A DNA stretch of 64,000 bases from Actinoplanes lobatus. GTDB taxonomy: Bacteria > Actinomycetota > Actinomycetes > Mycobacteriales > Micromonosporaceae. The DNA is taken from positions 1,555,001 to 1,619,000 of the forward strand of contig NZ_JACHNC010000001.1 in NCBI RefSeq assembly GCF_014205215.1. Direction: 5' to 3'. Positions 54,458 through 62,677 of this stretch are shown in pieces; the stretch's first letter is position 1, and each line of letters starts with the position of its first letter. The position numbers were made by a program, and so were the translations under genes. The notes beneath the pieces were generated by a model. The model made no database searches. It saw only the letters and a program-made list of their open reading frames with translations, and was not told the origin of the DNA.

Positions 54458-56392
54458 ATGCGATGGTCCCACCTGTCGGCTCAGCCCGGTGACGGCTCGC
54501 TCCCGGACAGGGCGGCGCCGGCGGCCCCACCCCTGCCGCTGGCGCTGCCCGGCGCCACCGTGCGCCGGTTCGACACTCCCGGGTTCGCCGGGATGACGTT
54601 CTACGAGATCCAGGCGAAATCCCTGATCAACCGGGTGCCCGGCGCCTCACGGGTGCCGTTCGAGTGGACCGTCAACCCCTATCGCGGTTGTTCGCACGCG
54701 TGCACGTACTGCCTGGCCGGTGACACCCCGATCCTGCTCGCCGACGGCTCCACCCGGCCGCTGGCGCAGATCCGGCCCGGCGACGCGGTGATGGGCACGA
54801 TGGGCGCCGGAGCACACCGGCGGTGTGTGCCCACCACGGTCCTCGACCACTGGGAGACCAGCAAGCCGGCGTTCCGGGTGACCCTGGCCGACGGGACCCG
54901 CCTGGTGGCGAGCGGCGACCACCGCTTCCTCACCGACCGCGGCTGGCGGCACGTCAGCCCGGCCGAGCCGCACCAGCCGGCGCTCGCCGTCGGGGACCTG
55001 ATGTTCGGGGTGGGCCACTTCGCCGAGCCGCCCAAGGAGTCGCCCGACTACCAGTCCGGGTTCGTCTGCGGCCTGATCCGGGGTGACGCGTCCGGGCCCG
55101 GGGTGGCGGTCGAGGGCGACGCCTGGGTGCGGGCCGACGCCTACCTGGACGACGTCTCCCTCACCGAGGCGGTGCGCTGGCCCGAGCTGCCCAGCAGCGA
55201 CTGGTTCCGCGGCTTCCTGGCCGGCGCCTTCGGTGCGGTCGGGCGGACCGATCGGCTGGCCGTGGTCCTGGAGAGCACCGACGTCGGCTATCTGCGGTGG
55301 ATCGTGCACGCCCTGACCCATCTCGGCCTGGTGGCCCGGGGCCCGGGGCCGGTGCGGCCGGGCGCGACCGGCCGGGTGGAGACCGAGCGCCACCTCGACG
55401 CGGCACTGCGCTTCCGGCACCTGACCGGCGCCTCGATGGGCCCGCTGGACGCCTCCGGGGTCGGGGTCCGCGGGGAGCGGCGGCTGGCCGTCGCCGACAT
55501 CGAGGAGCTCGGGCTCACCCTGCCGCTCTTCGACATCTCCACCGGGACCGGCGACTTCATCGCCGACGGGGTGGTCAGTCACAACTGCTTCGCCCGGAAG
55601 ACGCACACCTATCTGGATCTCGACGCCGGCCACGACTTCGACAGCCGCGTCCTGGTGAAGGTGAACGCCGGTGAGGTGATCCGCCGGGAGCTGGCCGACC
55701 CGCGCTGGGCCGGGGCGCCGATCGCGATGGGCACCAACGTCGACGTCTACCAGCGGGCCGAGGGCCGCTACCGGCTCATGCCGGAGATCCTGGCGGCGCT
55801 GCGCGACCACGCCAACCCGTTCTCCATCCTCACCAAGGGCACCCTGATCCTGCGCGATCTCGATCTGCTGCGGCAGGCCGCCGAGGTGACCCGGGTGGGG
55901 CTGGCGGTCTCGGTCGGCTTCGTGGACGAGGCGGTCTGGCGCTCCGCCGAACCGGGCACGCCGAGCCCGGCCCGCCGGCTGGAGGTGGTCCGGCGGCTGA
56001 CCGACGCCGGCTTCGCGGTCAACGTGCTGATGGCCCCGATCCTGCCCGGGCTCACCGACACCGACGAGTCGATCGACGAGACCGTGGCCGCGATCGCGGC
56101 GGCCGGGGCCGCCGGCGTGACCCCGCTGGCGCTGCATCTGCGCCCGGGCGCCCGCGAGTGGTTCGCGTCCTGGATCGGCCGGGAGCACCCGCACCTGCGG
56201 CCGCGCTACCGGGAGCTGTACGGCAACGGCAGCTACCTGCCCCGGGCCTACCAGGACGAGATCGCGGCCCGCGTGCGGATGGCGACCCGGCGGCACGGCC
56301 TGCACCGGCCGTCGGCTCCGGCCGGGGCCCATCGGCCGGCCGGTGAGGCACCCCCGGCCGGCCCGGTTCACGACCAGCTCACCCTGCTGTGA
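54458..56392 (+). CDS. Rv2578c-family radical SAM protein with intein
   Basis: A 644-residue precursor. Residues 1-84 and 377-644 form the host protein, about 352 residues after splicing, matching the roughly 340-residue Rv2578c type. Host motifs are FYEIQAKSLINRVPGASRVP, NPYRGCSHACTYC, THTYLDLDAGHDFD and PIAMGTNVDVYQ. The radical SAM CX3CX2C motif is Cys 78, Cys 82 and a third Cys that is supplied only after intein removal (Cys 377). ATG 54458 is weakly served by a ribosome-binding site. The C-terminal Pro/Ala-rich tail is disordered. The reaction catalysed is unknown. Confidence 0.92.
   Translation: MRWSHLSAQPGDGSLPDRAAPAAPPLPLALPGATVRRFDTPGFAGMTFYEIQAKSLINRVPGASRVPFEWTVNPYRGCSHACTYCLAGDTPILLADGSTRPLAQIRPGDAVMGTMGAGAHRRCVPTTVLDHWETSKPAFRVTLADGTRLVASGDHRFLTDRGWRHVSPAEPHQPALAVGDLMFGVGHFAEPPKESPDYQSGFVCGLIRGDASGPGVAVEGDAWVRADAYLDDVSLTEAVRWPELPSSDWFRGFLAGAFGAVGRTDRLAVVLESTDVGYLRWIVHALTHLGLVARGPGPVRPGATGRVETERHLDAALRFRHLTGASMGPLDASGVGVRGERRLAVADIEELGLTLPLFDISTGTGDFIADGVVSHNCFARKTHTYLDLDAGHDFDSRVLVKVNAGEVIRRELADPRWAGAPIAMGTNVDVYQRAEGRYRLMPEILAALRDHANPFSILTKGTLILRDLDLLRQAAEVTRVGLAVSVGFVDEAVWRSAEPGTPSPARRLEVVRRLTDAGFAVNVLMAPILPGLTDTDESIDETVAAIAAAGAAGVTPLALHLRPGAREWFASWIGREHPHLRPRYRELYGNGSYLPRAYQDEIAARVRMATRRHGLHRPSAPAGAHRPAGEAPPAGPVHDQLTLL
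54710..55585 (+). mobile_element. Intein (292 aa) inside the radical SAM cluster motif
   Basis: Codons for residues 85-376. Block A begins CLAGDTPILLADGSTRPL with Cys1; block B is ASGDHRF (152-158); block F is LFDISTGTGDFIADG; the C-terminal junction is VVSHN followed by extein Cys 377. Between B and F lies a LAGLIDADG-type region: first motif GFVCGLIRGDA (201-211) with its Asp intact, second motif GFLAGAFGAVG (252-262) in which Gly 259 replaces the catalytic Asp. The splicing residues look functional; the homing endonuclease probably is not. Confidence 0.93.
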
Positions 56393-56468
56393 CGCCCGGC
56401 CAGGGCCACGGTGCGGGGCCGGGGAAACCACCCGACCTCGCCCTACCGGACGTGGATAGAGTTCGGGT

Positions 56469-56876
56469 ATGCGGAGCGCTCAGCAGATCCTGGCCGGGGC
56501 GAGTGTCATCGCGGTGGTGGGAGCCTCCCGTGATCCCTACAAACCGGCGCACACCATTCCGCTGCAGATGCTCCGGCACGGGTGGCGGATCATCCCGGTC
56601 AACCCGTTCGTCGACGAGCTGTTCGGCGTCCCGACCGTGCCCACGCTGGCCGAGATCGACGAGCCGGTCGACCTGGTGAACGTGTTCCGTCCCGCCCGGG
56701 ACGCCGTCGACGTGGTCCGGCAGGCGGTGGCCGTGAAAGCGCCCGCCGTGTGGTTGCAGAGCGGCATCGTCTCGGCCGAGGCGCGGCGGATCGCCGAGGA
56801 GGCGGGGCTCGAGTATGTCGAGGACCGCTGTCTGGCCGTCGAACGGGCGCTGGGACAGCTCACCAGACGTCCCTGA
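56469..56876 (+). CDS. CoA-binding protein (YccU type)
   Basis: A 135-residue single Rossmann-fold domain: VIAVVGASRDPYKPAHTIPL at residues 13-32, IIPVNPFVDELFG, and VWLQSGIVSAEARRIAEEAG. The CoA_binding_2 family is widespread and without a defined reaction. ATG 56469. It follows the radical SAM gene by 76 bp on the same strand. Confidence 0.9.
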   Translation: MRSAQQILAGASVIAVVGASRDPYKPAHTIPLQMLRHGWRIIPVNPFVDELFGVPTVPTLAEIDEPVDLVNVFRPARDAVDVVRQAVAVKAPAVWLQSGIVSAEARRIAEEAGLEYVEDRCLAVERALGQLTRRP

Positions 56877-57033
56877 CCGGTGCGGGCCGACCGGTCCCGG
56901 ACGCCGCCGGCGCCCTTCCGGACTTGGCGTGACAGGCCAAAATGGGAGGCCATCGGGTTCCGCGCGGATGGAAGCCGGTCTCACACGACTCCTCCCCGGC
57001 AGGTACGGTGCGAGGACTCAAGGAGGACCTCAG

Positions 57034-57609
57034 ATGACCTATCCCCCGGCTGACGGCAACCCGGATCCTTACCAGCCGCCGCAGCCTCCGGCCAATGACC
57101 CGACTCTGCAGTACCCGCCGCCGTACTCGCCTCCGACGAGTCCCGCGCCGTCCAGTGGACCCGGTTACTCGCCGGCGCCGGGCTACAAGTCGGCGACGGA
57201 CGGGACGGGATATCCGCCCGCGGGGGCCGGATATCCGCCGCCGTCGGCCGGGTACGGTCCTCCGCCCGGCTACGGGCCGCCCGGTGCGCCCGGCTACGGT
57301 GCGCCCGGCTACGGTGCGCCCTACCCGTACTACGGCGCTCCGCGGCCCACCAACGGCCTGGCCATCGCGTCGCTGATCTGCTCGCTCGCCGGTCTCGTGA
57401 CGTGCATCAGCGCGCCGGTCGGCGTGGTGCTCGGGCACATCGCGAAGAAGCAGATCCGGCAGACCGGCGAGGCCGGCGAGGGCATGGCCACCGCGGGCCT
57501 GTGGGTCGGTTACATCCTCAGCGTGCTGAGCCTGATCGTCATCATCTTCTACGTGGTCGTGTTCGTCTGGGCGATCGCTGACGGCGCCGCGGGCAACACG
57601 ACGTTCTGA
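57034..57609 (+). CDS. DUF4190 membrane protein with Gly/Tyr/Pro-rich N-terminus
   Basis: A 191-residue protein. ATG 57034 follows AAGGAGG. Residues 1-108 are repeats of Pro, Gly and Tyr (GYPPAGAGYPPP; GYGAPGYGAP), probably disordered in the cytosol. Two helices follow: residues 109-140 (NGLAIASLICSLAGLVTC) and 152-182 (GLWVGYILSVLSLIVIIF), separated by GHIAKKQIRQTGEAGEGMA, the DUF4190 signature. The function is unknown. Confidence 0.85.
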   Translation: MTYPPADGNPDPYQPPQPPANDPTLQYPPPYSPPTSPAPSSGPGYSPAPGYKSATDGTGYPPAGAGYPPPSAGYGPPPGYGPPGAPGYGAPGYGAPYPYYGAPRPTNGLAIASLICSLAGLVTCISAPVGVVLGHIAKKQIRQTGEAGEGMATAGLWVGYILSVLSLIVIIFYVVVFVWAIADGAAGNTTF

Positions 57610-57622
57610 TCCGGTACGACAC

Positions 57623-57651
57623 GGTGGACCGGTCCGGCGGACCGGTCCACC
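57623..57651. terminator. Bidirectional terminator-like hairpin
   Basis: GGTGGACCGGTCC (57623-57635) and GGACCGGTCCACC (57639-57651) pair perfectly around a 3-base loop between the convergent DUF4190 and SDR genes. No long U-tract. Confidence 0.65.
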
Positions 57652-57663
57652 TCTGTGTACGGG

Positions 57664-58473
57664 TCAGCGGAACTGTGCCTCGCGGACGCTGTTGCCGCCG
57701 TCGACCACCAGCATCTGGCCGGTGATGTAGGACGCGGCCGGCGAGCAGAGGAAGCTGACCGCCGCGGCGACCTCGTCCGGGGTGCCCGGGCGGCCGATCG
57801 GGGTACCCAGACCCTGCTTGATCTCGGTCACCGTCGAGGCGGCCGTGTAGATCGTGCCGGGGGCCACGCAGTTGACGTTGACCCCGTCGGCGACCAGCTC
57901 CATGGCCAGCGCCCGGGTCAGGCCCACCACACCGGCCTTGGCGGCCGCGTACGCCGCCTCGGTGGGCAGCGCGTTCACCGGGCCGGCGGTGGCGGCCAGA
58001 TTGACGATCCGCCCCCAGCCGCGCTCCGACATGCCGCCGACGAACGCCCGGCTGCACAGGAAGGCGGTGCTGAGGTTCCGGTCGATCTCGGCCTTCCACT
58101 CGTCGAAGGTGAGCTGGGCGACCGGCCGCAGCACCTCGGGGCTGGCCCGGCTCGCCAGGCCGGCGTTGTTGACCAGCACCTCGACGTCGCCGAGCTGGTC
58201 GGCGATCGCGTCGGCCAGGGCGCCGACCTCGGACTCGTCGGTGAGGTCGGCCACGAAGCCGGTCACGCCGAGCTCGGTGGCGCGGTCGTGGATGCGGCGG
58301 GTGGTGGACACGATCGCCACCCGGGCGCCGAGGTCACGCAGGCGGCGAGCCGTCGCGTACCCGATCCCGTCCGGGCTGCCGGCGCCCGTGACCAGGGCGA
58401 CCTTCCCGTCCAGGCGGAGCGTCACCGGGGCGTCGCCGGAGGCCTCGATCTCCGCCTCGACGAGCTCCTGCAT
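57664..58473 (-). CDS. Short-chain dehydrogenase/reductase
   Basis: A 269-residue classical SDR. The cofactor motif is [10 protein letters not shown] at residues 29-38, NNAG is at 102-105, and Tyr 175 with Lys 179 (YAAAK) form the active site. The expected Ser, 13 residues before the Tyr, is Thr 162 (VNLAATAG). The late [19 protein letters not shown] and [10 protein letters not shown] match SDRs of the FabG/glucose-dehydrogenase type. ATG 58473 is chosen; ATG 58599 would add a disordered N-terminus. The substrate is unknown. Confidence 0.85.
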   Translation of the reverse strand: MQELVEAEIEASGDAPVTLRLDGKVALVTGAGSPDGIGYATARRLRDLGARVAIVSTTRRIHDRATELGVTGFVADLTDESEVGALADAIADQLGDVEVLVNNAGLASRASPEVLRPVAQLTFDEWKAEIDRNLSTAFLCSRAFVGGMSERGWGRIVNLAATAGPVNALPTEAAYAAAKAGVVGLTRALAMELVADGVNVNCVAPGTIYTAASTVTEIKQGLGTPIGRPGTPDEVAAAVSFLCSPAASYITGQMLVVDGGNSVREAQFR

Positions 58474-58724
58474 GTCGGTTCCGGTCGGGCGGTCGGCGGT
58501 TTCGCCGGGTGCGCCGGAGTTCGGTGGTCGGCCGTCGGCCGGGCGTGTGGTGTCGCGCCGGGACGGGCTGCCCCCGGTGGAACGGGCGTCGAAGACCATG
58601 CGGCGATCCTGCCTGCTCCAGCAGGCCGGGGCAAACATCGTGTCACTGTGGCGTTCCCCCGGCCGACCGCCCCAGCATCGCATCCGCCCTGGTAGTGACG
58701 GCTTTCCGACAGGACTCGAAAAGA

Positions 58725-59351
58725 TCAGTCAGCGGGTCCTGGGGCGAGCGGGCGCACCGGCCCCTCCTCCACGAACACCAGGGGCGCGTCCGCTCCGTAG
58801 CGGGCCGGGAACTCCCGGCGGATCCGGTCGATGTCGCGGGTGCCGATCTCCACGCCCATGCCGTCGTGCCGGCTGCCCACGGTCACGATCCGGATGCCGC
58901 GGGAGTCCCAGTACGGCAGGTCGGCCACCACGCGGTCGTGCCAGTGGGTGAGCTCGGCGACGGCGTGCGCCGCGTCGCGCACCACGACACAGGTGTCCTC
59001 GGCGCTCTGCCGGATGAAGTCGTCGAAGACCTCCGACGGTACGCGGTACACGATCGCCCGTACCCGGAGCTGATCGACCTCGAGCCCCGCGAAGCTGTCG
59101 GCGAACCGCTCACGCCCGCCGCGGTCGATCCGCTCGATGGCGGCGGCGAGCCGCTGCGGAGTGACCGGCATGCTCCGCCCGCCGACCGTGCTGAACTGCG
59201 CCGGACGGCTGAACTGGCAGCCGGCCGTGCGCCAGCCGCCGGTCGGCCCGGAGTGCTCCCGCGGGTCGCCGCCGTCGATCTCGCCGCAGCCGGGCGCGGT
59301 CATGAGGAGCGCCCCGGCGAGCAGGAGCCGGACCAGCCGATCGCAATGCAT
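58725..59351 (-). CDS. Putative lipoprotein
   Basis: A 208-residue exported protein. ATG 59351 lies just after GAAGGGG. The signal [20 protein letters not shown] ends in a Cys at about residue 22 (APGC, an acceptable lipobox). The mature region has a few Cys residues and a globular part with [20 protein letters not shown] and [18 protein letters not shown]. No family is recognised. It stands alone between SDR and DMT-transporter genes, all on the minus strand. Confidence 0.7.
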   Translation of the reverse strand: MHCDRLVRLLLAGALLMTAPGCGEIDGGDPREHSGPTGGWRTAGCQFSRPAQFSTVGGRSMPVTPQRLAAAIERIDRGGRERFADSFAGLEVDQLRVRAIVYRVPSEVFDDFIRQSAEDTCVVVRDAAHAVAELTHWHDRVVADLPYWDSRGIRIVTVGSRHDGMGVEIGTRDIDRIRREFPARYGADAPLVFVEEGPVRPLAPGPAD

Positions 59352-59490
59352 CGCATCCCCCTTCACTATCGCGTTCCGGCCACCCTCCGCCAGGCGGGCG
59401 GCCGCGGCCGCCGAGGGAGGAGGGGCTTCGGCGGGGCCAACGACCGAGCTTCAAGTACTGAATCGGATGAAGGTTGCAATCAGCCCATAT

Positions 59491-60402
59491 TTAGCTGGAA
59501 AGAGATTCGGTACGGACCACCCGGGCCGCACCCACGAGGAACACCGCGACCCCGGTCAGCAGCAGCGCCAGCCCCGGCAGGGAGCCCGCCCGCGGCACCT
59601 GCCCGAGCCACCACCAGGCGAGGAAGGCCGCGCCCGGCACCTCCAGCAGGATCAGGACGCTGACCGTGGTGGCCGACGTGTGCTGGAGCGCGTAGTTGAA
59701 CATCGAGTGCCCCAGCAGCTGGGCGCCCGCCACGATGGCCAGGATCGCCGCCCAGGTGCGGCTGTCGTACCCGGTCAGGTCGACGCCGAAGAGCAGGCAG
59801 ACGGCGAGCAGCACGACGGCGCACGTGCCATAGCAGATCCAGGTGTACGTGGTGGTGCTCAGCCGGGTCCGGGCCCGCTCGCCGAGGGCCGTGTAGACGG
59901 CCGCCGCGACCGCCCCGAGCAGTGCCAGCACGTCGGCGAGCACGGCCTGCCCGGACACCCCGACGTCGGCTCCGGTGGCCCAGGCGGCGCCGGCCACCGC
60001 CAGCCCGATACCGGTCCACCCGGCCGCCGAGGGCCGCCGGCCCTGCGCCGCCGCGATCAGGCCCTGCCAGACCGGCTGGGTGGCGACCAGCGCGGTCGCG
60101 GTGGCCACCGAGCCGAGCTGCACGCTCGGCATCCACGTCGCGAAGTGCAGGGCCAGCGCCAGGCCGGCGAGCACGCAGAGGATCCCGGCCGGGCCGGCGG
60201 CGGCCCGGCGCACCTCGGCCCGGCGCGGGCCGAGCGTGATCGGGGTGAGCACGAGCGCCGCGAGGCCGTTGCGCCAGAACGCGATGGCAAGGGCCGGCGC
60301 GGCCGCGAAGGCGATCAACGGGGCCGACGAGGAAACGGCCAGCACCGCCACGGTCAGTGCCAAGATCAGGCTCGCCGGTTGACCTGGTGAGCGCATATTC
60401 AT
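59491..60402 (-). CDS. EamA/DMT-superfamily transporter
   Basis: A 303-residue protein with ten membrane helices in two EamA repeats. The first repeat contains AIAFWRNGLAALVLTPITLG and ends with LVATQPVWQGLIAA; the second contains LGHSMFNYALQHTSATTVSV and a Pro/Gly-rich LEVPGAAFLAWWWLGQ. Such proteins usually export metabolites. ATG 60402 (MNMRSPGQPASL) is chosen. A palindromic operator candidate lies 43 bp upstream, shared with the divergent HAD gene. Confidence 0.88.
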   Translation of the reverse strand: MNMRSPGQPASLILALTVAVLAVSSSAPLIAFAAAPALAIAFWRNGLAALVLTPITLGPRRAEVRRAAAGPAGILCVLAGLALALHFATWMPSVQLGSVATATALVATQPVWQGLIAAAQGRRPSAAGWTGIGLAVAGAAWATGADVGVSGQAVLADVLALLGAVAAAVYTALGERARTRLSTTTYTWICYGTCAVVLLAVCLLFGVDLTGYDSRTWAAILAIVAGAQLLGHSMFNYALQHTSATTVSVLILLEVPGAAFLAWWWLGQVPRAGSLPGLALLLTGVAVFLVGAARVVRTESLSS

Positions 60403-60444
60403 CCCCGGCCGTCGCTTCTTGCGCAGTCGTCCTGGCGAGTTTGC

Positions 60445-60466
60445 CACTGTCTATTGGCGGACAGTG
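60445..60466. promoter_or_regulatory. Candidate operator between divergent genes
   Basis: CACTGTC (60445-60451), eight bases and GACAGTG (60460-60466) form a perfect inverted repeat in the intergenic space between the EamA transporter and the HAD hydrolase. No regulator gene is adjacent. Confidence 0.5.
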
Positions 60467-60535
60467 ACGGAGTCGATACAGTCACCGGCGGTTCACTCCC
60501 TGTTTCCGCCCCCCATGTCCTGGAGGCCGATTCAC

Positions 60536-61234
60536 ATGCCCGCCTACCGTGCGGTCGTGTTTGACTTTTTCGGCACTTTGACCCGATCTGTCCAGCGCGG
60601 TCCTCAGCACGCCGCCATCGCCCGGTCTCTCGGCGCCGACCCGGATGCCGTGGTCGGCGTCCTTGACCGCACCTTCCGGGCCCGGGCCTGCGGCCGTTAC
60701 GGCTCCGCCGAAGCCACCCTCCGCTGGGTGATCGAGCAGGCCGGTGGCCATCCGCACCCGGGCGCCATCCGCGCCGGGGTGCCGGCCCGGGTCGACGCGC
60801 TGCGCGCCGACACCCAGCTGCGGCCGGACGCGGTGAGCGCCCTCGCCGCCGTCCGCCGCCGCGGGGTACGCACCGCGGTGGTCAGCGACTGCACCCACGA
60901 ACTCCCCGCCTTCCTGCCCGGCCTGCCGGTCGCACCGCTGCTGGACGCCCAGATCTACTCGGTCGAGATCGGCGTGTGCAAGCCCGACCCGGAGATCTAT
61001 CTGGCCGCCTGCGACGCCCTCGGAGTCTTCCCGGAGGACTGCCTGTACGTCGGCGACGGCGGAAGCCACGAGTTGACCGGGGCGGCGGCGGTCGGCATGA
61101 CACCGGTCCGGCTGGCCGCCCCCGACCTCGCCAACCATCTGGTCTTCGACGCGGACACCAACTTCGCTGGGCGTACGGTCCGGTCGCTCACCGAGGTGCT
61201 GACACTGCTCGACTCGGTGCCCGTACTGGTCTGA
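60536..61234 (+). CDS. HAD-family hydrolase
   Basis: A 232-residue haloacid dehalogenase-superfamily protein. Motif I is VVFDFFGTL (residues 7-15), in which Phe replaces the usual second Asp, as in dehalogenase-type branches; motif II is in VVSDCTHELP; motif III and IV read CKPDPEIYLAAC and YVGDGGSHELTG. ATG 60536 follows CTGGAGG at a spacing of 10. The substrate is unknown; the branch includes phosphatases and dehalogenases. Confidence 0.88.
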   Translation: MPAYRAVVFDFFGTLTRSVQRGPQHAAIARSLGADPDAVVGVLDRTFRARACGRYGSAEATLRWVIEQAGGHPHPGAIRAGVPARVDALRADTQLRPDAVSALAAVRRRGVRTAVVSDCTHELPAFLPGLPVAPLLDAQIYSVEIGVCKPDPEIYLAACDALGVFPEDCLYVGDGGSHELTGAAAVGMTPVRLAAPDLANHLVFDADTNFAGRTVRSLTEVLTLLDSVPVLV

Positions 61235-61256
61235 CGCGGCGTGGGAGGATGGTCCG

Positions 61257-61769
61257 GTGAGCTCTGGCGTGCTGGAAGAGGCGATCAAGAAGGCCGCGAT
61301 CGCCTGGATCTCGGTGGGTGACGGGCCGGCCTACGCGCTCTGGTGCATGCCGGTGGAGTCCTCGCTGGCCGTGGTGAGCGGGCCGGGCGAGCAGTTCGCG
61401 CCGGGGCTGGCCGAGGCGCAGCGGGCGACTGTGCGGCTCCGCGGCGACCACGGCGGGCTGATCGTGCAGGCCGAGGCCGAGGTGTCCCGGCTTGACCCGG
61501 GCTCCGCGGAGTGGGACGAGATCGCTCCCCAGCTGGCCGGCAAACGCCTCAACGCCTCCGGCCCGGCCGAGGAGGTGGTGGCCCGCTGGGCGGCCGACGG
61601 CTGCGCGCTGGTCCGCCTCACCCCGGCCGCCGACGCGGCGACCGGAGCCGCCGATCTCCCGGCCGAATCGCAGGCCGCGCCGCCCCGTGAGACCCCGGCC
61701 CGCGTCGAGACCCGCCGCCCCTTCCGCCTGCACCGGGTCAAAGGCGCTGACCGGGCCGGGAAACGCTGA
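61257..61769 (+). CDS. Conserved hypothetical protein, 170 aa
   Basis: Starts at GTG 61257, 22 bp after the HAD gene. Residues 1-115 look like a compact strand-rich fold (AIAWISVGDGPAYALWCMPV; SLAVVSGPGEQFAPGL), reminiscent of split-barrel flavin-binding proteins, but no cofactor motif is certain. The C-terminal 50 residues are Ala/Pro/Arg-rich. It converges on the PhzF gene with a 5-bp gap. Function unknown. Confidence 0.72.
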   Translation: MSSGVLEEAIKKAAIAWISVGDGPAYALWCMPVESSLAVVSGPGEQFAPGLAEAQRATVRLRGDHGGLIVQAEAEVSRLDPGSAEWDEIAPQLAGKRLNASGPAEEVVARWAADGCALVRLTPAADAATGAADLPAESQAAPPRETPARVETRRPFRLHRVKGADRAGKR

Positions 61770-61774
61770 CCTGG

Positions 61775-62650
61775 TCAGCCGATGAAGGGCGGGACTGCTA
61801 TCTCGCCTGAGGCGACCTGCCAGACGTGGCCGGTGACCGTGGCGGAGACGGCGGCGCCGCCGGAGGCCGTGACCGTGCACTCCAGGCGGGACGGGCGCTT
61901 CATCTCCACGCCCTGGTGGATGCGGTAGGACGAGACGCCCTCGCCGGGCAGCCGGCCCGCCGCCACCAGCCACACGCCGAGGGCCAGCGCCGCCGAGCCG
62001 GTCGCCGGATCCTCGGGCACGGCGCCGCCGGCCACGAAGACGCGGGCGTGCGCCTCGCCGTCAGCCCAGGAGAAGACGCTGATGTCGGTGACCCCGGCCC
62101 GTTCCGCCGCGGCCACGTCGACCCGGGCACGGGCGAGCGCTTCCCGGCATACCGGAAGAAGCACCCAGTCCAGGCCGCACCCGGCGGAACGTGGGGCAGC
62201 GAGATCGTCACCGGCGTGGTCGGAGGCCGTCAGGCCGACCGCCGCGAGCAGCGGCGCCGGATCGAGCGGCGCGCCGAGCCGGGGTTCGGCGCCGGTGAGC
62301 GTGGCCGTGCCCGCGGCCGTCACGGTGATCGGCAGCAGGCCCGCGCCGCACTCCTGGATCACTTCACCGGCCCGGAACATGCCCCGGCGCATCGCGGTGA
62401 CCGCCACCCCGACGGAGGGATGGCCGGCGAACGGGATCTCGCCCTCCGGGGTGAAGATGCGGGCCCGGTACGTGGCCCCGGACGCCGTCGGAGGCAGCGG
62501 GAACACCGTCTCGGAGAGGTTGAACTCGCGGGCCAGGGCCTGCATCTGGGCGGTCGCGAGCCGCGCGCCACCGAACACCACGGCGAGTGGATTGCCGGCG
62601 AACGGCCGATCCGTGAACACGTCGACGATCTCGTACGCCAAGGTGGACAT
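61775..62650 (-). CDS. PhzF-family isomerase
   Basis: A 291-residue protein with the PhzF double-hotdog layout. The N-terminal YEIVDVFTDRPFAGNPLAVV, the catalytic Glu in FNLSETVFPLP, GEIPFAGHPSVGVA and FVAGGAVPEDPATGSAALAL are all family hallmarks. PhzF proteins are isomerases or epimerases in phenazine and other pathways; no phenazine genes are present, so the substrate is unknown. Divergent from the MgtE-like gene by 27 bp. Confidence 0.93.
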   Translation of the reverse strand: MSTLAYEIVDVFTDRPFAGNPLAVVFGGARLATAQMQALAREFNLSETVFPLPPTASGATYRARIFTPEGEIPFAGHPSVGVAVTAMRRGMFRAGEVIQECGAGLLPITVTAAGTATLTGAEPRLGAPLDPAPLLAAVGLTASDHAGDDLAAPRSAGCGLDWVLLPVCREALARARVDVAAAERAGVTDISVFSWADGEAHARVFVAGGAVPEDPATGSAALALGVWLVAAGRLPGEGVSSYRIHQGVEMKRPSRLECTVTASGGAAVSATVTGHVWQVASGEIAVPPFIG

Positions 62651-62677
62651 GTCCGGACCCTAACCTAGGCTGGGGTC

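Noticed and set aside
57005..57030. ACTCAAG considered as half of an HspR (HAIR) site
   Set aside because: The matching CTTGAGT half is absent; the bases belong to the ribosome-binding region.
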